From contig VGAV01000040.1 in NCBI GenBank assembly GCA_016870695.1, positions 1-11,622 on the forward strand: DNA of 11,622 bases, read 5' to 3'. Below the pieces are notes generated by a model. The model did not search any database. It was not told the origin of the DNA and worked only from the letters and a program-made list of their open reading frames with translations. Positions 1 to 5,972 of this stretch are shown here, piece by piece (within the stretch, counting starts at the first letter, position 1; every line of letters starts with the position of its first letter). The stretch is from Actinomycetota bacterium (GTDB taxonomy: Bacteria > Actinomycetota > Actinomycetes > Actinomycetales > Microbacteriaceae). Made by a program: the position numbers and the translations under genes.

Positions 1-105
1 CCGTGAAAAAAACCGTGCAACGAACTCTGACACCCTAACCAGGGCCGACGACGGTCCCAAGAAAGATGAGAGAACTCTCCTTCTTCTCGCCGTGTGGAGA
101 GCAGG
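1..105. other. Intergenic edge, no gene seen
   Basis: This short stretch lies downstream of the minus-strand repair gene. It is visibly richer in A and T than the rest of the window and holds an A7 run at about 6-12. A small dyad, GAGAGAACTCTC, lies at 68-79. Read on the minus strand it can form a GAGAA/TTCTC hairpin followed by a pyrimidine stretch, so it could be a weak terminator for the gene ending at 106. There is no convincing coding frame or RNA gene. Confidence 0.4.
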
Positions 106-681
106 TCAGCCCTTGACATCCTTCGCCGCGGCCTTGGCGGCGCGCTTGTGCTCCCGCACCTTCGTCAGCGTCTCCGGGCTGGTGATGTCGGCGACGGAGC
201 GGAAGGACCCCTCTTCGCCGTACGGGCCCGCCGCCTCGCGCCAGCCGTCGCCGTCGAAGCCGCACTGCTTGCCCAGCAGCGCAAGGAAGATCCTCGCCTT
301 CTGGTCGCCGAATCCCGGCAGCCCTTTGAGTCGCTTAAGGACCGTGGCGCCGTCGGGGTCGTCACGGGTCCAGAGGGCCGCGGCATCCCCGCCCCAGTCC
401 TCCTCGATCGCCGCGCAAAGGGACTGCACCCGACCGGCCATCGACCCCGGGAAGCGGTGCACCGCCGGGCTCTGCGAGAACGCGGCGGTGAACTCGTCGG
501 GGTCGTAGTGGGCGATGGTCGCGGCGTCGACGGCGCCGATGCGCTCGCGGATCTTCAGCGGACCGGTGAACGCGGTCTCCATGGCGATCTGCTGGTCGAG
601 GAGCATCCCGATCAGCAGGGCGAGCGGGTCGCGGGAGAGGAGCTCGTCGGCGGCGGGGTCGTCGGTGATGCGCAGGCTCAT
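106..681 (-). CDS. HhH-GPD-type base-excision DNA repair protein
   Basis: A 191-residue protein resembling the small actinobacterial HhH-GPD-type glycosylase-like family, which is assigned to base-excision repair and presumably acts on DNA in the cytoplasm. The N-terminal helix pair carries the segment LLIGMLLDQQIAMETAF (residues 22-38), typical of this group. A helix-hairpin-helix-like segment, LKGLPGFGDQKARIFLALL, follows at 118-136. The C-terminal tail is Lys/Ala-rich (about 174-191). I cannot point to the catalytic Asp/Lys pair, so lesion specificity is unknown. The start at 681 is chosen because the family homology begins there and GAGAATGGAGGC lies directly upstream. Longer readings of this frame run through the 96-bp repeats and into antisense hemA and are artefacts. 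It lies 304 nt downstream of hemA on the same strand and has no obvious link to haem synthesis. Confidence 0.85.
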   Translation of the reverse strand: MSLRITDDPAADELLSRDPLALLIGMLLDQQIAMETAFTGPLKIRERIGAVDAATIAHYDPDEFTAAFSQSPAVHRFPGSMAGRVQSLCAAIEEDWGGDAAALWTRDDPDGATVLKRLKGLPGFGDQKARIFLALLGKQCGFDGDGWREAAGPYGEEGSFRSVADITSPETLTKVREHKRAAKAAAKDVKG

Positions 682-687
682 GCCTCC

Positions 688-693
688 ATTCTC
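688..693 (-). promoter_or_regulatory. Possible leaderless -10 (GAGAAT) of repair gene
   Basis: The minus strand reads GAGAAT, then six nucleotides (GGAGGC), then ATG. This matches the spacing seen at hemA, hemQ and hemL and would place the transcript start at or next to the start codon. No TTGAC-like -35 is visible at the usual spacing; that position lies inside the first 96-bp repeat. The GGAGG could instead be a Shine-Dalgarno, but it is only 1 nt from the ATG. Speculative. Confidence 0.3.
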
Positions 694-695
694 GC

Positions 696-975
696 GGGGA
701 GCGGAGGAGATGTGGCGGAGGGAGGACGTGGATGCCACGGGGCGTCCTCCGATTCCGACATCTCCTCCCGTGGCCACCGGGCGGAGCCGTCGGGGAGCGG
801 AGGAGATGTGGCGGAGGGAGGACGTGGATGCCACGGGGCGTCCTCCGATTCCGACATCTCCTCCCGCGGCCACCGGGCGGAGCCGTCGGGGAGCGGAGGA
901 GATGTGGCGGAGGGAGGACGTGGATGCCACGGGACGTCCTCCCGTTCCGACATCCCCTCCCGCGGCCACCGGGCA
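696..975. repeat. Three tandem 96-bp imperfect palindromes
   Basis: Copies occupy 696-791, 792-887 and 888-975 (the last is shortened at its end), with an exact period of 96 bp. Each unit is itself a long inverted repeat. In copy 1 the arm GGAGGAGATGT (703-713) pairs with ACATCTCCTCC (758-768). Inside it CGGA (716-719) pairs with TCCG (754-757), and GGAGGACG (721-728) pairs with CGTCCTCC (743-750). A small GTGG-ATG-CCAC hairpin sits at the tip. The array fills nearly the whole gap between hemA and the repair gene, both on the minus strand, so hemA read-through would carry three stem-loops. No T-tract follows, so this is not a classical intrinsic terminator. No transposase, inverted-repeat boundary or target duplication is visible. 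It may be a REP/MITE-like intergenic element or an mRNA 3'-end stabiliser. Confidence 0.9.
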
Positions 976-985
976 GCGAGGCGCG

Positions 986-2317
986 TCAGCCCGCGTCGGC
1001 GATGTCGCGCACGATCTCGGGCGCGGAGACCTCGATGCCGAACAGCGCGGAGAGCGCGTCGACGTAGTCGTCGGCGCGTCCGGCCTCGGCGAGCTCGTGC
1101 GCGCGCGTGGTCGGGGTGTGCAGGAGGACGCCAACGAGGTGGCGCAGGGCCTGCTCGGTCTGGCCGCCCTCGTCGCCACGGGCGCGGACGCGGGCGATCT
1201 CGGTGTCGAGGACGCCGAAGACGTGGGCGCGCAGTGCGACCACGGCGGGGGTGATGTTCTTGCGCTCGCCGACAGAGGCGAAGCGGCGTGCGGCGTCGCG
1301 GACGAGGTCGCGCGCGGCGTCGGTGGCCTGCAGCTCCTCGAGCGGGGCGTGCAGGCGGATGGTCTCGAGGTCGAGCAGGTCGACGCCCGGCACCGTGGCC
1401 ACGTCCGGGTCGACGTTGCGCGGCAGGCCGAGGTCGATGACGAGCCGGCTCGAGGTGTGGTCGACGGGGCAGGACCCCGCCGCGGTCTCGACGGCCGTCT
1501 CGTACGCGCCGCGACCGGCGGCGTAGGTGGCGGCGCTGAGCACGTGGTGCTCGGCGGTCGTGCAGGTGATGACGAGGTCGGCCTGGACGACGGCCGCGGG
1601 GAAGGTCTCGGCCGAGACGGCCCGCAGACCGTGCTTCGCGGCGAACTTCGCGGCGCGTCCGGACGGGGAGTGCACGGAGATGTTCTCCGCTCCTTGGTCG
1701 CGCAGGGCGGCCACGGTCGCCGCGGCGTACGCGCCGGTGCCCACGAGCAGCACGCGCTGGGTCGACCAGTCCGCGATGCGGCTCGACGCGAGCTCGAGTC
1801 CGAGACGGACGAGCGAGCGCCCGGCGCGGCCGATTGCGGTGGAGTTCTTGACGCCGCGCTGCGCCTCCGACGCACGCTGGAACAGACGCTCCAGCTCCGC
1901 CGAGGTGGTGCCGAGCTGGCGGGACTGGGTCAGCGCGCGACGCACCTGACCGGCGATCTCGCCCTCGCCGACGACGACGGACTCGAGACCGGATGCCACC
2001 GAGAACAGGTGCTCCGCGACCTCGCCGCCGCCGAGGACGGTGTACGCCCCCTCCAGCTCGCTGGCGGGCACGCCGGTGGCGGCCTCGATCGCACTGAGCG
2101 TGGCCTCCACGCCGACGGCGACGGCCGCGGTGACCGGCTCGTCCATGTCGACGTAAGCCTCGAAGCGGTTGCAGGTCGCGACGACGACGGCACCCTGGAC
2201 GCACTCGTCGTGCTCGGCGATGAGCGGGGCGATGGGTGCCGCGGGTACGCTGAGCCGCTCGAGGAGCTCGAAGGACGCGGTCTTGTGACTCGCGCTGACG
2301 CACAGCAGCACGTTCAT
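986..2317 (-). CDS. hemA: Glutamyl-tRNA reductase
   Basis: A 443-residue cytoplasmic enzyme that reduces Glu-tRNA(Glu) with NADPH to glutamate-1-semialdehyde, the first committed step of the C5 haem pathway; HemL (9955-11283) takes the product. The N-terminal catalytic domain has SHKTAS at 10-15 and the nucleophile Cys49 in ATCNRFEAY. GEGEIAGQV is at 118-124. The NADPH-binding Rossmann loop LLVGTGAYA is at 190-198. The dimerisation helices form the C-terminus. Length is normal for the family. The start at 2317 fits family length (M-N-V-L-L-C). There is no Shine-Dalgarno, and TAGAAT abuts the ATG. A GTG at codon 3, six nucleotides after TAGAAT, would be the natural start of a leaderless message, so translation may begin at 2311. 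The gene is divergent from hemE. The 96-bp repeat array begins 10 nt past its stop. Confidence 0.97.
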   Translation of the reverse strand: MNVLLCVSASHKTASFELLERLSVPAAPIAPLIAEHDECVQGAVVVATCNRFEAYVDMDEPVTAAVAVGVEATLSAIEAATGVPASELEGAYTVLGGGEVAEHLFSVASGLESVVVGEGEIAGQVRRALTQSRQLGTTSAELERLFQRASEAQRGVKNSTAIGRAGRSLVRLGLELASSRIADWSTQRVLLVGTGAYAAATVAALRDQGAENISVHSPSGRAAKFAAKHGLRAVSAETFPAAVVQADLVITCTTAEHHVLSAATYAAGRGAYETAVETAAGSCPVDHTSSRLVIDLGLPRNVDPDVATVPGVDLLDLETIRLHAPLEELQATDAARDLVRDAARRFASVGERKNITPAVVALRAHVFGVLDTEIARVRARGDEGGQTEQALRHLVGVLLHTPTTRAHELAEAGRADDYVDALSALFGIEVSAPEIVRDIADAG

Positions 2318-2323
2318 ATTCTA
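2295..2323. promoter_or_regulatory. Overlapping divergent -10 elements, hemA and hemE
   Basis: On the minus strand TAGAAT (2323-2318) is a good TANNNT -10 for hemA, ending right at its annotated ATG. On the plus strand TATTCT (2317-2322) is a TANNNT -10 for hemE, with CTGACG (2295-2300) as a -35 at 16-bp spacing. The two -10 hexamers overlap by five base pairs, so the two promoters could hardly be occupied by polymerase together. The plus-strand start would be near 2329, giving hemE a leader of about 94 nt. Inference from consensus matching only. Confidence 0.4.
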
Positions 2324-2351
2324 CGCGCGGTGCCCGCGAGGTATTCCGGGA

Positions 2352-2367
2352 GCCTCGACATCGAGGC
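2352..2367. promoter_or_regulatory. 16-bp dyad in hemA-hemE gap, candidate operator
   Basis: GCCTCGA-CA-TCGAGGC is a perfect inverted repeat with 7-bp arms and a 2-bp centre. It lies about 30 bp upstream of the hemA -10 and downstream of the proposed hemE start, a good place for a regulator acting on both directions. It does not resemble the Rex or NrdR boxes I know. The cognate regulator is unknown. Because the gap is GC-rich, a dyad this long by chance is unlikely but not impossible. Confidence 0.45.
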
Positions 2368-2422
2368 ATCCATCCCCCTCCCGCCCCGCATCGGGCGGTC
2401 GGTGAATGGGAGGATGGATGCC
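2365..2422 (+). promoter_or_regulatory. hemE leader hairpin pairing the Shine-Dalgarno
   Basis: GGCATCCATCC (2365-2375) is the exact reverse complement of GGATGGATGCC (2412-2422), which ends one base before the hemE ATG. After a 3-nt bulge, TCCC (2379-2382) can pair with GGGA (2408-2411). Together the stem would bury the whole GGGAGG Shine-Dalgarno (2408-2413). A competing inner hairpin, CCGCCC (2381-2386) with GGGCGG (2393-2398), would occupy part of the same strand. This has the form of a translation-controlling leader, but only if transcription starts upstream of 2365. Confidence 0.4.
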
Positions 2423-3460
2423 ATGGCCTCTCCCGACGCTCCCCTTCTTCGTGCCCTCCGCGGCGACCGTCCTGAGCGTCAGCCGGTGTGGTTCATGCGG
2501 CAGGCCGGCCGCTCGCTCCCCGAGTACCGCGAGCTGCGCGTGGGCACCCGCATGCTCGACGCCTGCCTCACCCCCGACCTCGCCGCCGAGATCACGCTGC
2601 AGCCCATCCGCCGGCACGACGTCGACGCGGCCATCTTCTTCAGCGACATCGTCGTGCCCCTGCGCCTGGCCGGGGTGGGGGTGGAGATCGAGCCGGGACG
2701 CGGCCCCGTCTTCGCCGACCCCGTGCGCACCGCCGCCGACGTCGAGCGCGTGACGTCCATCGACCCCGCCGACGTGGCCGCGGCCGCCGAGCCGGTGCGC
2801 GAGGCCGTGCGGCTCGTGACGGCCGAGCTGGGCGAGCGCGTCCCGCTCATCGGCTTCGCCGGCGCCCCCTTCACCCTGGCGGCGTACCTCGTCGAGGGCG
2901 GGCCGTCGAAGGAGCACCTGCGGGCGCGCGGCATGATGCATGCCGACCCCGCCTCGTGGCACCGGCTGGCCGGGTGGTTGGCGAAGGTGTCGCGCGCGTT
3001 CCTCGACGCGCAGGTCGACGGCGGGGCGCAGGCCGTGCAGCTGTTCGACTCGTGGGCCGGGTCGCTGTCGCCGGCGACCTTCCGCGAGTTCATCGCGCCG
3101 CACTCCGTCGAGGCGCTCGACGGCATCGCCGTTCCGCGGATCCACTTCGGCGTCGGCACGGGCGCGTTCCTCGACGACATGCGTCTGGGAGGACTCGCCG
3201 ACGCGGTCGGCGTGGACTGGCGGATGCCGCTGGACGAGGCCGCGGCGATCGTCGGCCCCGACGTCACTTTGCAGGGCAACATCGACCCCGCCCTGCTCGG
3301 CGCCCCCTGGCCCGTCCTCGCCGCTCACATCGACGACGTGCTGGCCCGCGGGCGCGCCGCCCGGGCGCACATCCTGAACCTGGGTCACGGCGTCCCGCCG
3401 GACACCGACCCCGACGTCCTGACCCGCATCGTCGCCCGCGCCCACGGGGAGGACGCGTGA
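2423..3460 (+). CDS. hemE: Uroporphyrinogen III decarboxylase
   Basis: A 345-residue cytoplasmic TIM-barrel enzyme that removes four acetate carboxyls from uroporphyrinogen III to give coproporphyrinogen III. Family signatures are clear: PVWFMRQAGRSLPEYR (21-36) with the substrate-contacting Arg residues, FSDI with the conserved Asp74, GFAGAPFTLAAYLVEGG (144-160) with Tyr155, QLFDSWAG (206-213), HFGVGTG (241-247), LQGNIDP (283-289) and NLGHGVPPDTDP with His322. The length is usual. The start at 2423 is preferred because GGGAGG (2408-2413) sits 9 nt upstream. An in-frame ATG at 2414 would overlap the Shine-Dalgarno and add only Met-Asp-Ala. The stop overlaps the hemY start by 4 nt (GTGA), so the two are translationally coupled. 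It is transcribed away from hemA, with candidate control elements in the 105-bp gap. Confidence 0.97.
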   Translation: MASPDAPLLRALRGDRPERQPVWFMRQAGRSLPEYRELRVGTRMLDACLTPDLAAEITLQPIRRHDVDAAIFFSDIVVPLRLAGVGVEIEPGRGPVFADPVRTAADVERVTSIDPADVAAAAEPVREAVRLVTAELGERVPLIGFAGAPFTLAAYLVEGGPSKEHLRARGMMHADPASWHRLAGWLAKVSRAFLDAQVDGGAQAVQLFDSWAGSLSPATFREFIAPHSVEALDGIAVPRIHFGVGTGAFLDDMRLGGLADAVGVDWRMPLDEAAAIVGPDVTLQGNIDPALLGAPWPVLAAHIDDVLARGRAARAHILNLGHGVPPDTDPDVLTRIVARAHGEDA

Positions 3461-5004
3461 GCGATCCCCTCGAGCGGCTCGCGCGGCAGGCGCACGAGAC
3501 GCACGTCGTCGTGGTCGGCGGCGGGATCGCGGGACTGGTCGCGGCCCTCGAATGCGCGAAGGTCGGCCTGCGGGTGAGCGTGCTGGAGGCCTCGCCGGTG
3601 TTCGGCGGGGTCCTCCGCTCGGCGGAGGTCGGCGGCATGACGCTCGACGTCGGCGCCGAGAGCTTCGCGACGCGCGGCGGCGTGGTGCGGGGGCTGCTCG
3701 CCGAGCTCGGTCTCGACGACGACATCGTCGCGCCGAACCCCGCCGGCGCGTGGGTCGCCGGGCTGCCCGGCGGCGCGGCCGCGCCCCTGCCGAAGGGCGG
3801 GGTGCTCGGCATCCCGGCCAACCCGTTCGCCCCCGACGTCCGCCGGGTCATCGGGTGGGCCGGCGTGTGGCGGGCCTACGTCGACCGGGTGCGTCCTCCG
3901 CTGACGATCGGGCACGAGCACAGCCTCGGTCGCCTGGTGCGCTCGCGCATGGGGGCGCGGGTGCTCGACCGTCTCGTCGCCCCCGTGACGAGCGGGGTGT
4001 ACTCCGCGCGGCCCGACGACATCGACGTCGATCTGGCCGCGCCGGGTCTGAACGCCGCCCTCACGCGTACGGGATCGCTGCAGGGCGCGGTGGTGGAGCT
4101 GCACGCGCGCCGTTCCGCCCCCCGCGCCGCCGACGCCCCCGCGTCCGACGTGCCGGTGTCGAAGAGCGGCGGCCCCGCGTCCGACGTGCCGGTGTCGAAG
4201 AGCGCCGGCCCCGCGCCGGGCGGGGCGGTCGAGGGCCTCGCCGGCGGCATGTCGCGCCTGACCGACGGGCTCGTCGCCCGGCTGACCGAGCTCGGCGTCG
4301 ACCTACGGACCGACGTCCGCGCCGATCGCCTCGACCGGCTCGAGGACGGCTGGCGCGTCGCGACGTCCGAGGGCGAGGACGTCCACGCCGATGCCGTCGT
4401 CGTCACCTTGCCCGAGGGGCCGGCCCGCGCGCTCCTCGCGCCCATGGTCCCCGCCCTGTCGGGCGACGAGCCCGTGGCCCCGGTGGTGGAGGTGGTGACG
4501 CTGGTGGTGAAATCCCGCGACCTCGACGCCGCTCCTCGCGGCACGGGCGTGCTGACGGTCCCCGGCAGCCACGCGGCGAAGGCCCTGACGCACTCGACCG
4601 CGAAGTGGGACTGGGTCCGGGATGCCGCCGCCCCCGGCATCCATGTCGTCCGCGTCTCGTTCGGCGCCCAGGGCGAGGAGCCGGCCACCGCCGCCCTCGA
4701 CGACGACGCGGCCGCACGGCTGGCGCTGTCCGAGGCGGAGAAGATGCTCGGCGTCCCGCTGCCGCCGGCCGTGCTCTCGGCGTCGCACCGTGTGCGGTAC
4801 GTCCAGTCGCAGCCCGCGGCCACGATCGGACGCGCCGCGGAGGTCGCGGCGGCGCGCGGCGCGGTGCGCGCGGTCCCGGGCCTCGGGGTGACGGGGGCGT
4901 GGATCGCCGGGACCGGGCTCGCGCAGGTCGTCCCCGACGCGCGCGCGGAGGCCGACCGCATCCGCAGCGCCGTGCTCTGGCGCGGGCGGCCGCTCGCGGA
5001 GTGA
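3457..5004 (+). CDS. hemY: Coproporphyrinogen III oxidase (HemY/CgoX type)
   Basis: A 515-residue FAD enzyme of the protoporphyrinogen oxidase fold. In Actinobacteria that carry HemQ, this family oxidises coproporphyrinogen III to coproporphyrin III (CgoX) and does not use protoporphyrinogen; that assignment rests on family knowledge plus hemQ nearby. The dinucleotide-binding motif VVVVGGGIAGLVAALE is at 17-32, with a Glu44-containing strand end, SVLEAS (41-46). GAESFATRGG follows at 66-75. The C-terminal FAD motif VTGAWIAGTGLAQVVPDA is near the end. The GTG start at 3457 is preceded by GGGGAGG (3446-3452) at 4-nt spacing and overlaps the hemE stop. A Pro/Ala/Ser-rich insertion at about residues 219-258, containing a 12-residue tandem duplication, is unusual and lies in a loop before LAGGMSRLTDGL. 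Another GTGA overlaps its own stop, but no credible gene follows directly. Confidence 0.93.
   Translation: MSDPLERLARQAHETHVVVVGGGIAGLVAALECAKVGLRVSVLEASPVFGGVLRSAEVGGMTLDVGAESFATRGGVVRGLLAELGLDDDIVAPNPAGAWVAGLPGGAAAPLPKGGVLGIPANPFAPDVRRVIGWAGVWRAYVDRVRPPLTIGHEHSLGRLVRSRMGARVLDRLVAPVTSGVYSARPDDIDVDLAAPGLNAALTRTGSLQGAVVELHARRSAPRAADAPASDVPVSKSGGPASDVPVSKSAGPAPGGAVEGLAGGMSRLTDGLVARLTELGVDLRTDVRADRLDRLEDGWRVATSEGEDVHADAVVVTLPEGPARALLAPMVPALSGDEPVAPVVEVVTLVVKSRDLDAAPRGTGVLTVPGSHAAKALTHSTAKWDWVRDAAAPGIHVVRVSFGAQGEEPATAALDDDAAARLALSEAEKMLGVPLPPAVLSASHRVRYVQSQPAATIGRAAEVAAARGAVRAVPGLGVTGAWIAGTGLAQVVPDARAEADRIRSAVLWRGRPLAE
4137..4212 (+). repeat. 36-bp in-frame tandem duplication within hemY
   Basis: Two adjacent 36-bp copies (4137-4172 and 4173-4208, with matching bases continuing to 4215) differ at one position (g4169 versus c4205). 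They encode two rows of the 12-residue unit PASDVPVSKSGG (second copy ending SAG). The reading frame is preserved. The unit is hydrophilic and probably disordered. It falls in the insertion loop of the HemY protein. A recent duplication is the simplest explanation. Confidence 0.9.
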
Positions 5005-5111
5005 GCGTCCGGGAGCTCACGGCTCCGGCGCGGCACGCCGTGGACGCGGGGAGCCCCTCCGTCAGAGTCCGGGCGATGTCAAGGGCGGATGCCGCGCCGG
5101 GAATACATCGC

Positions 5112-5156
5112 TACTGTGAGTCTCGACCAGCACTCGATCGAGCGTGAGGAGACCCC
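5112..5156 (+). promoter_or_regulatory. Candidate promoter and RBS of the small-gene trio
   Basis: TACTGT (5112-5117) fits TANNNT and would start a transcript near 5124. No TTGAC-like -35 is found 16-18 bp upstream. GGGAAT (5099-5104) could alternatively belong to an alternative-sigma promoter of the GGGTAT type, but its -35 partner is missing. GAGGAG (5146-5151) is a strong Shine-Dalgarno 5 nt before the ATG at 5157. CTCGATCGAG (5133-5142) is a 10-bp palindrome in the leader. The sigma factor is uncertain. Confidence 0.35.
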
Positions 5157-5558
5157 ATGAGGGGCAAAGCAGCACTCGTCGTCGGACTCGTGGCGGGCTA
5201 CGTGCTCGGAGCACGTGCAGGCCGCGAGCGGTACGAGCAGATCAAGGGCCAGGCCGAGAAGGTCTGGGACCAGCCCGCCGTCCAGGGCCAGGTCGAGAAG
5301 GTGAAGGCGTTCGGCGCCTCCGCGCTCAAGGCCGTTCCGGGCGTCGTCTGGAAGGGCGCCAAGTCGGTGACCGGCGCGGCCACCCAGCCGGGCACCGTGT
5401 CCGAGCGCGCGCAGCGCGCCGCCCGCGTCGCCAAGGACTCGGCCGCAGAGGTGGCCGACACCGTCGAGGACTCCGTCGAAGAGGCGGAGAAGGCCGAGAA
5501 GTCGGCGACCGCGCGTGCGAAGGCGGCCCAGGGCGGCTCCGACTCGTCCGGGAGCTGA
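5157..5558 (+). CDS. YtxH-like small membrane-anchored protein
   Basis: A 133-residue protein beginning with a hydrophobic, glycine-spaced segment (AALVVGLVAGYVLGARAG, residues 5-22) followed at once by RERYEQI. This arrangement is typical of actinobacterial YtxH-like proteins, whose function is unknown; related proteins in other bacteria belong to general-stress sets. The rest is Ala/Lys/Glu-rich and likely helical, with an acidic, coiled-coil-like stretch at about 93-123 and a Gly/Ser tail. I expect one N-terminal membrane helix with the helical tail facing the cytoplasm. The start is fixed by GAGGAG 5 nt upstream. It is the first of three closely spaced genes, 3 nt before the next. It follows hemY by 152 nt with its own likely promoter, so it may not depend on hemE-hemY transcription. 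Confidence 0.8.
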   Translation: MRGKAALVVGLVAGYVLGARAGRERYEQIKGQAEKVWDQPAVQGQVEKVKAFGASALKAVPGVVWKGAKSVTGAATQPGTVSERAQRAARVAKDSAAEVADTVEDSVEEAEKAEKSATARAKAAQGGSDSSGS

Positions 5559-5561
5559 GGC

Positions 5562-5972
5562 ATGACCAGTCCTCGCGGATTCCGCGACCGCTCCGACGAC
5601 AGCCTGTTCACCCTGCTCGGGGACATCCCCGAGCTGGTGCGCAACCTCGTCGTCGCCGAGATCAACGGCGCGAAGGCGTGGGCGCAGCGCACCGCCAAGG
5701 ACGCCGGGATCGGCGCCGGCTGGTTCGTGGGGGCGCTCATCGTCGTCTTCTGGGCCGTCCCGGTGTTCTTCGCCTTCGTCATCGCGGGGCTGTCGTCGTG
5801 GTGGCCGGTCTGGCTGTCGGCGCTCGTCGTCTTCGGTGTCATGATCCTTATCACCGCGGTCCTGGCGCTCCTCGGCATCCTGCGCTTCAAGCGCCTGTCG
5901 TCCCGCGAGAACCCCGGCAAGGCGATCTCCGAAGACGTCCGCATCATCAAGGAGGCCCGCGATGAGTATTGA
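5562..5972 (+). CDS. Phage-holin-family-like membrane protein
   Basis: A 136-residue protein with the layout of the actinobacterial holin-like superfamily III: an amphipathic N-terminal part (TLLGDIPELVRNLVVAEINGAKA, split here as residues 17-26 and 27-38) and two membrane helices at about 50-76 and 82-108. A charged cytoplasmic tail ends in RIIKEARDEY. In bacterial chromosomes these proteins are not evidence of a prophage; no other phage gene is present. Function is unknown. A GGGAG (5550-5554) lies 7 nt before the ATG and overlaps the end of the previous gene. The coding end overlaps the next start by 11 nt, so all three small genes are probably co-translated. Confidence 0.8.
   Translation: MTSPRGFRDRSDDSLFTLLGDIPELVRNLVVAEINGAKAWAQRTAKDAGIGAGWFVGALIVVFWAVPVFFAFVIAGLSSWWPVWLSALVVFGVMILITAVLALLGILRFKRLSSRENPGKAISEDVRIIKEARDEY

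Noticed and set aside
1..105. tRNA or small RNA gene at the window edge
   Set aside because: No cloverleaf or conserved tRNA loop could be traced; only small hairpins of four to five pairs.
696..975. CRISPR array
   Set aside because: The 96-bp units are contiguous, have no unique spacers, and are themselves palindromic; no cas gene is present.
94..1254. Plus-strand open frame across the repair gene and the repeats
   Set aside because: It is antisense to a recognisable protein and its only repetitive part is the translated palindromic array.
2341..2347. TATTCC near 2342 as an alternative hemE -10
   Set aside because: It lacks the final T of TANNNT and has no -35 at proper spacing; TATTCT at 2317-2322 is a better match.
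678..2369. Long open frames antisense to or overlapping hemA and the repeat array (several hundred codons)
   Set aside because: They are Arg/Pro/Ala-rich shadows caused by high GC and by the 96-bp period being a multiple of three. hemA in its own frame has all family motifs.
5077..5082. Minus-strand TTGACA-like -35 in the hemY-trio gap
   Set aside because: No -10 at suitable spacing and no minus-strand gene downstream; it would run antisense into hemY.
5001..5147. GTG-initiated 48-codon frame overlapping the hemY stop (GTGAGC)
   Set aside because: It mimics the overlap style of the operon but has no homology I recognise, no hydrophobic or domain pattern, and it runs up to the Shine-Dalgarno of the next gene. 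Possibly a remnant of a lost downstream gene, but unsupported.
5562..5972. Prophage or lysis cassette suggested by the holin-like protein
   Set aside because: No endolysin, integrase, capsid or tail gene is present. Holin-superfamily proteins of this type are chromosomal housekeeping genes in Actinobacteria.
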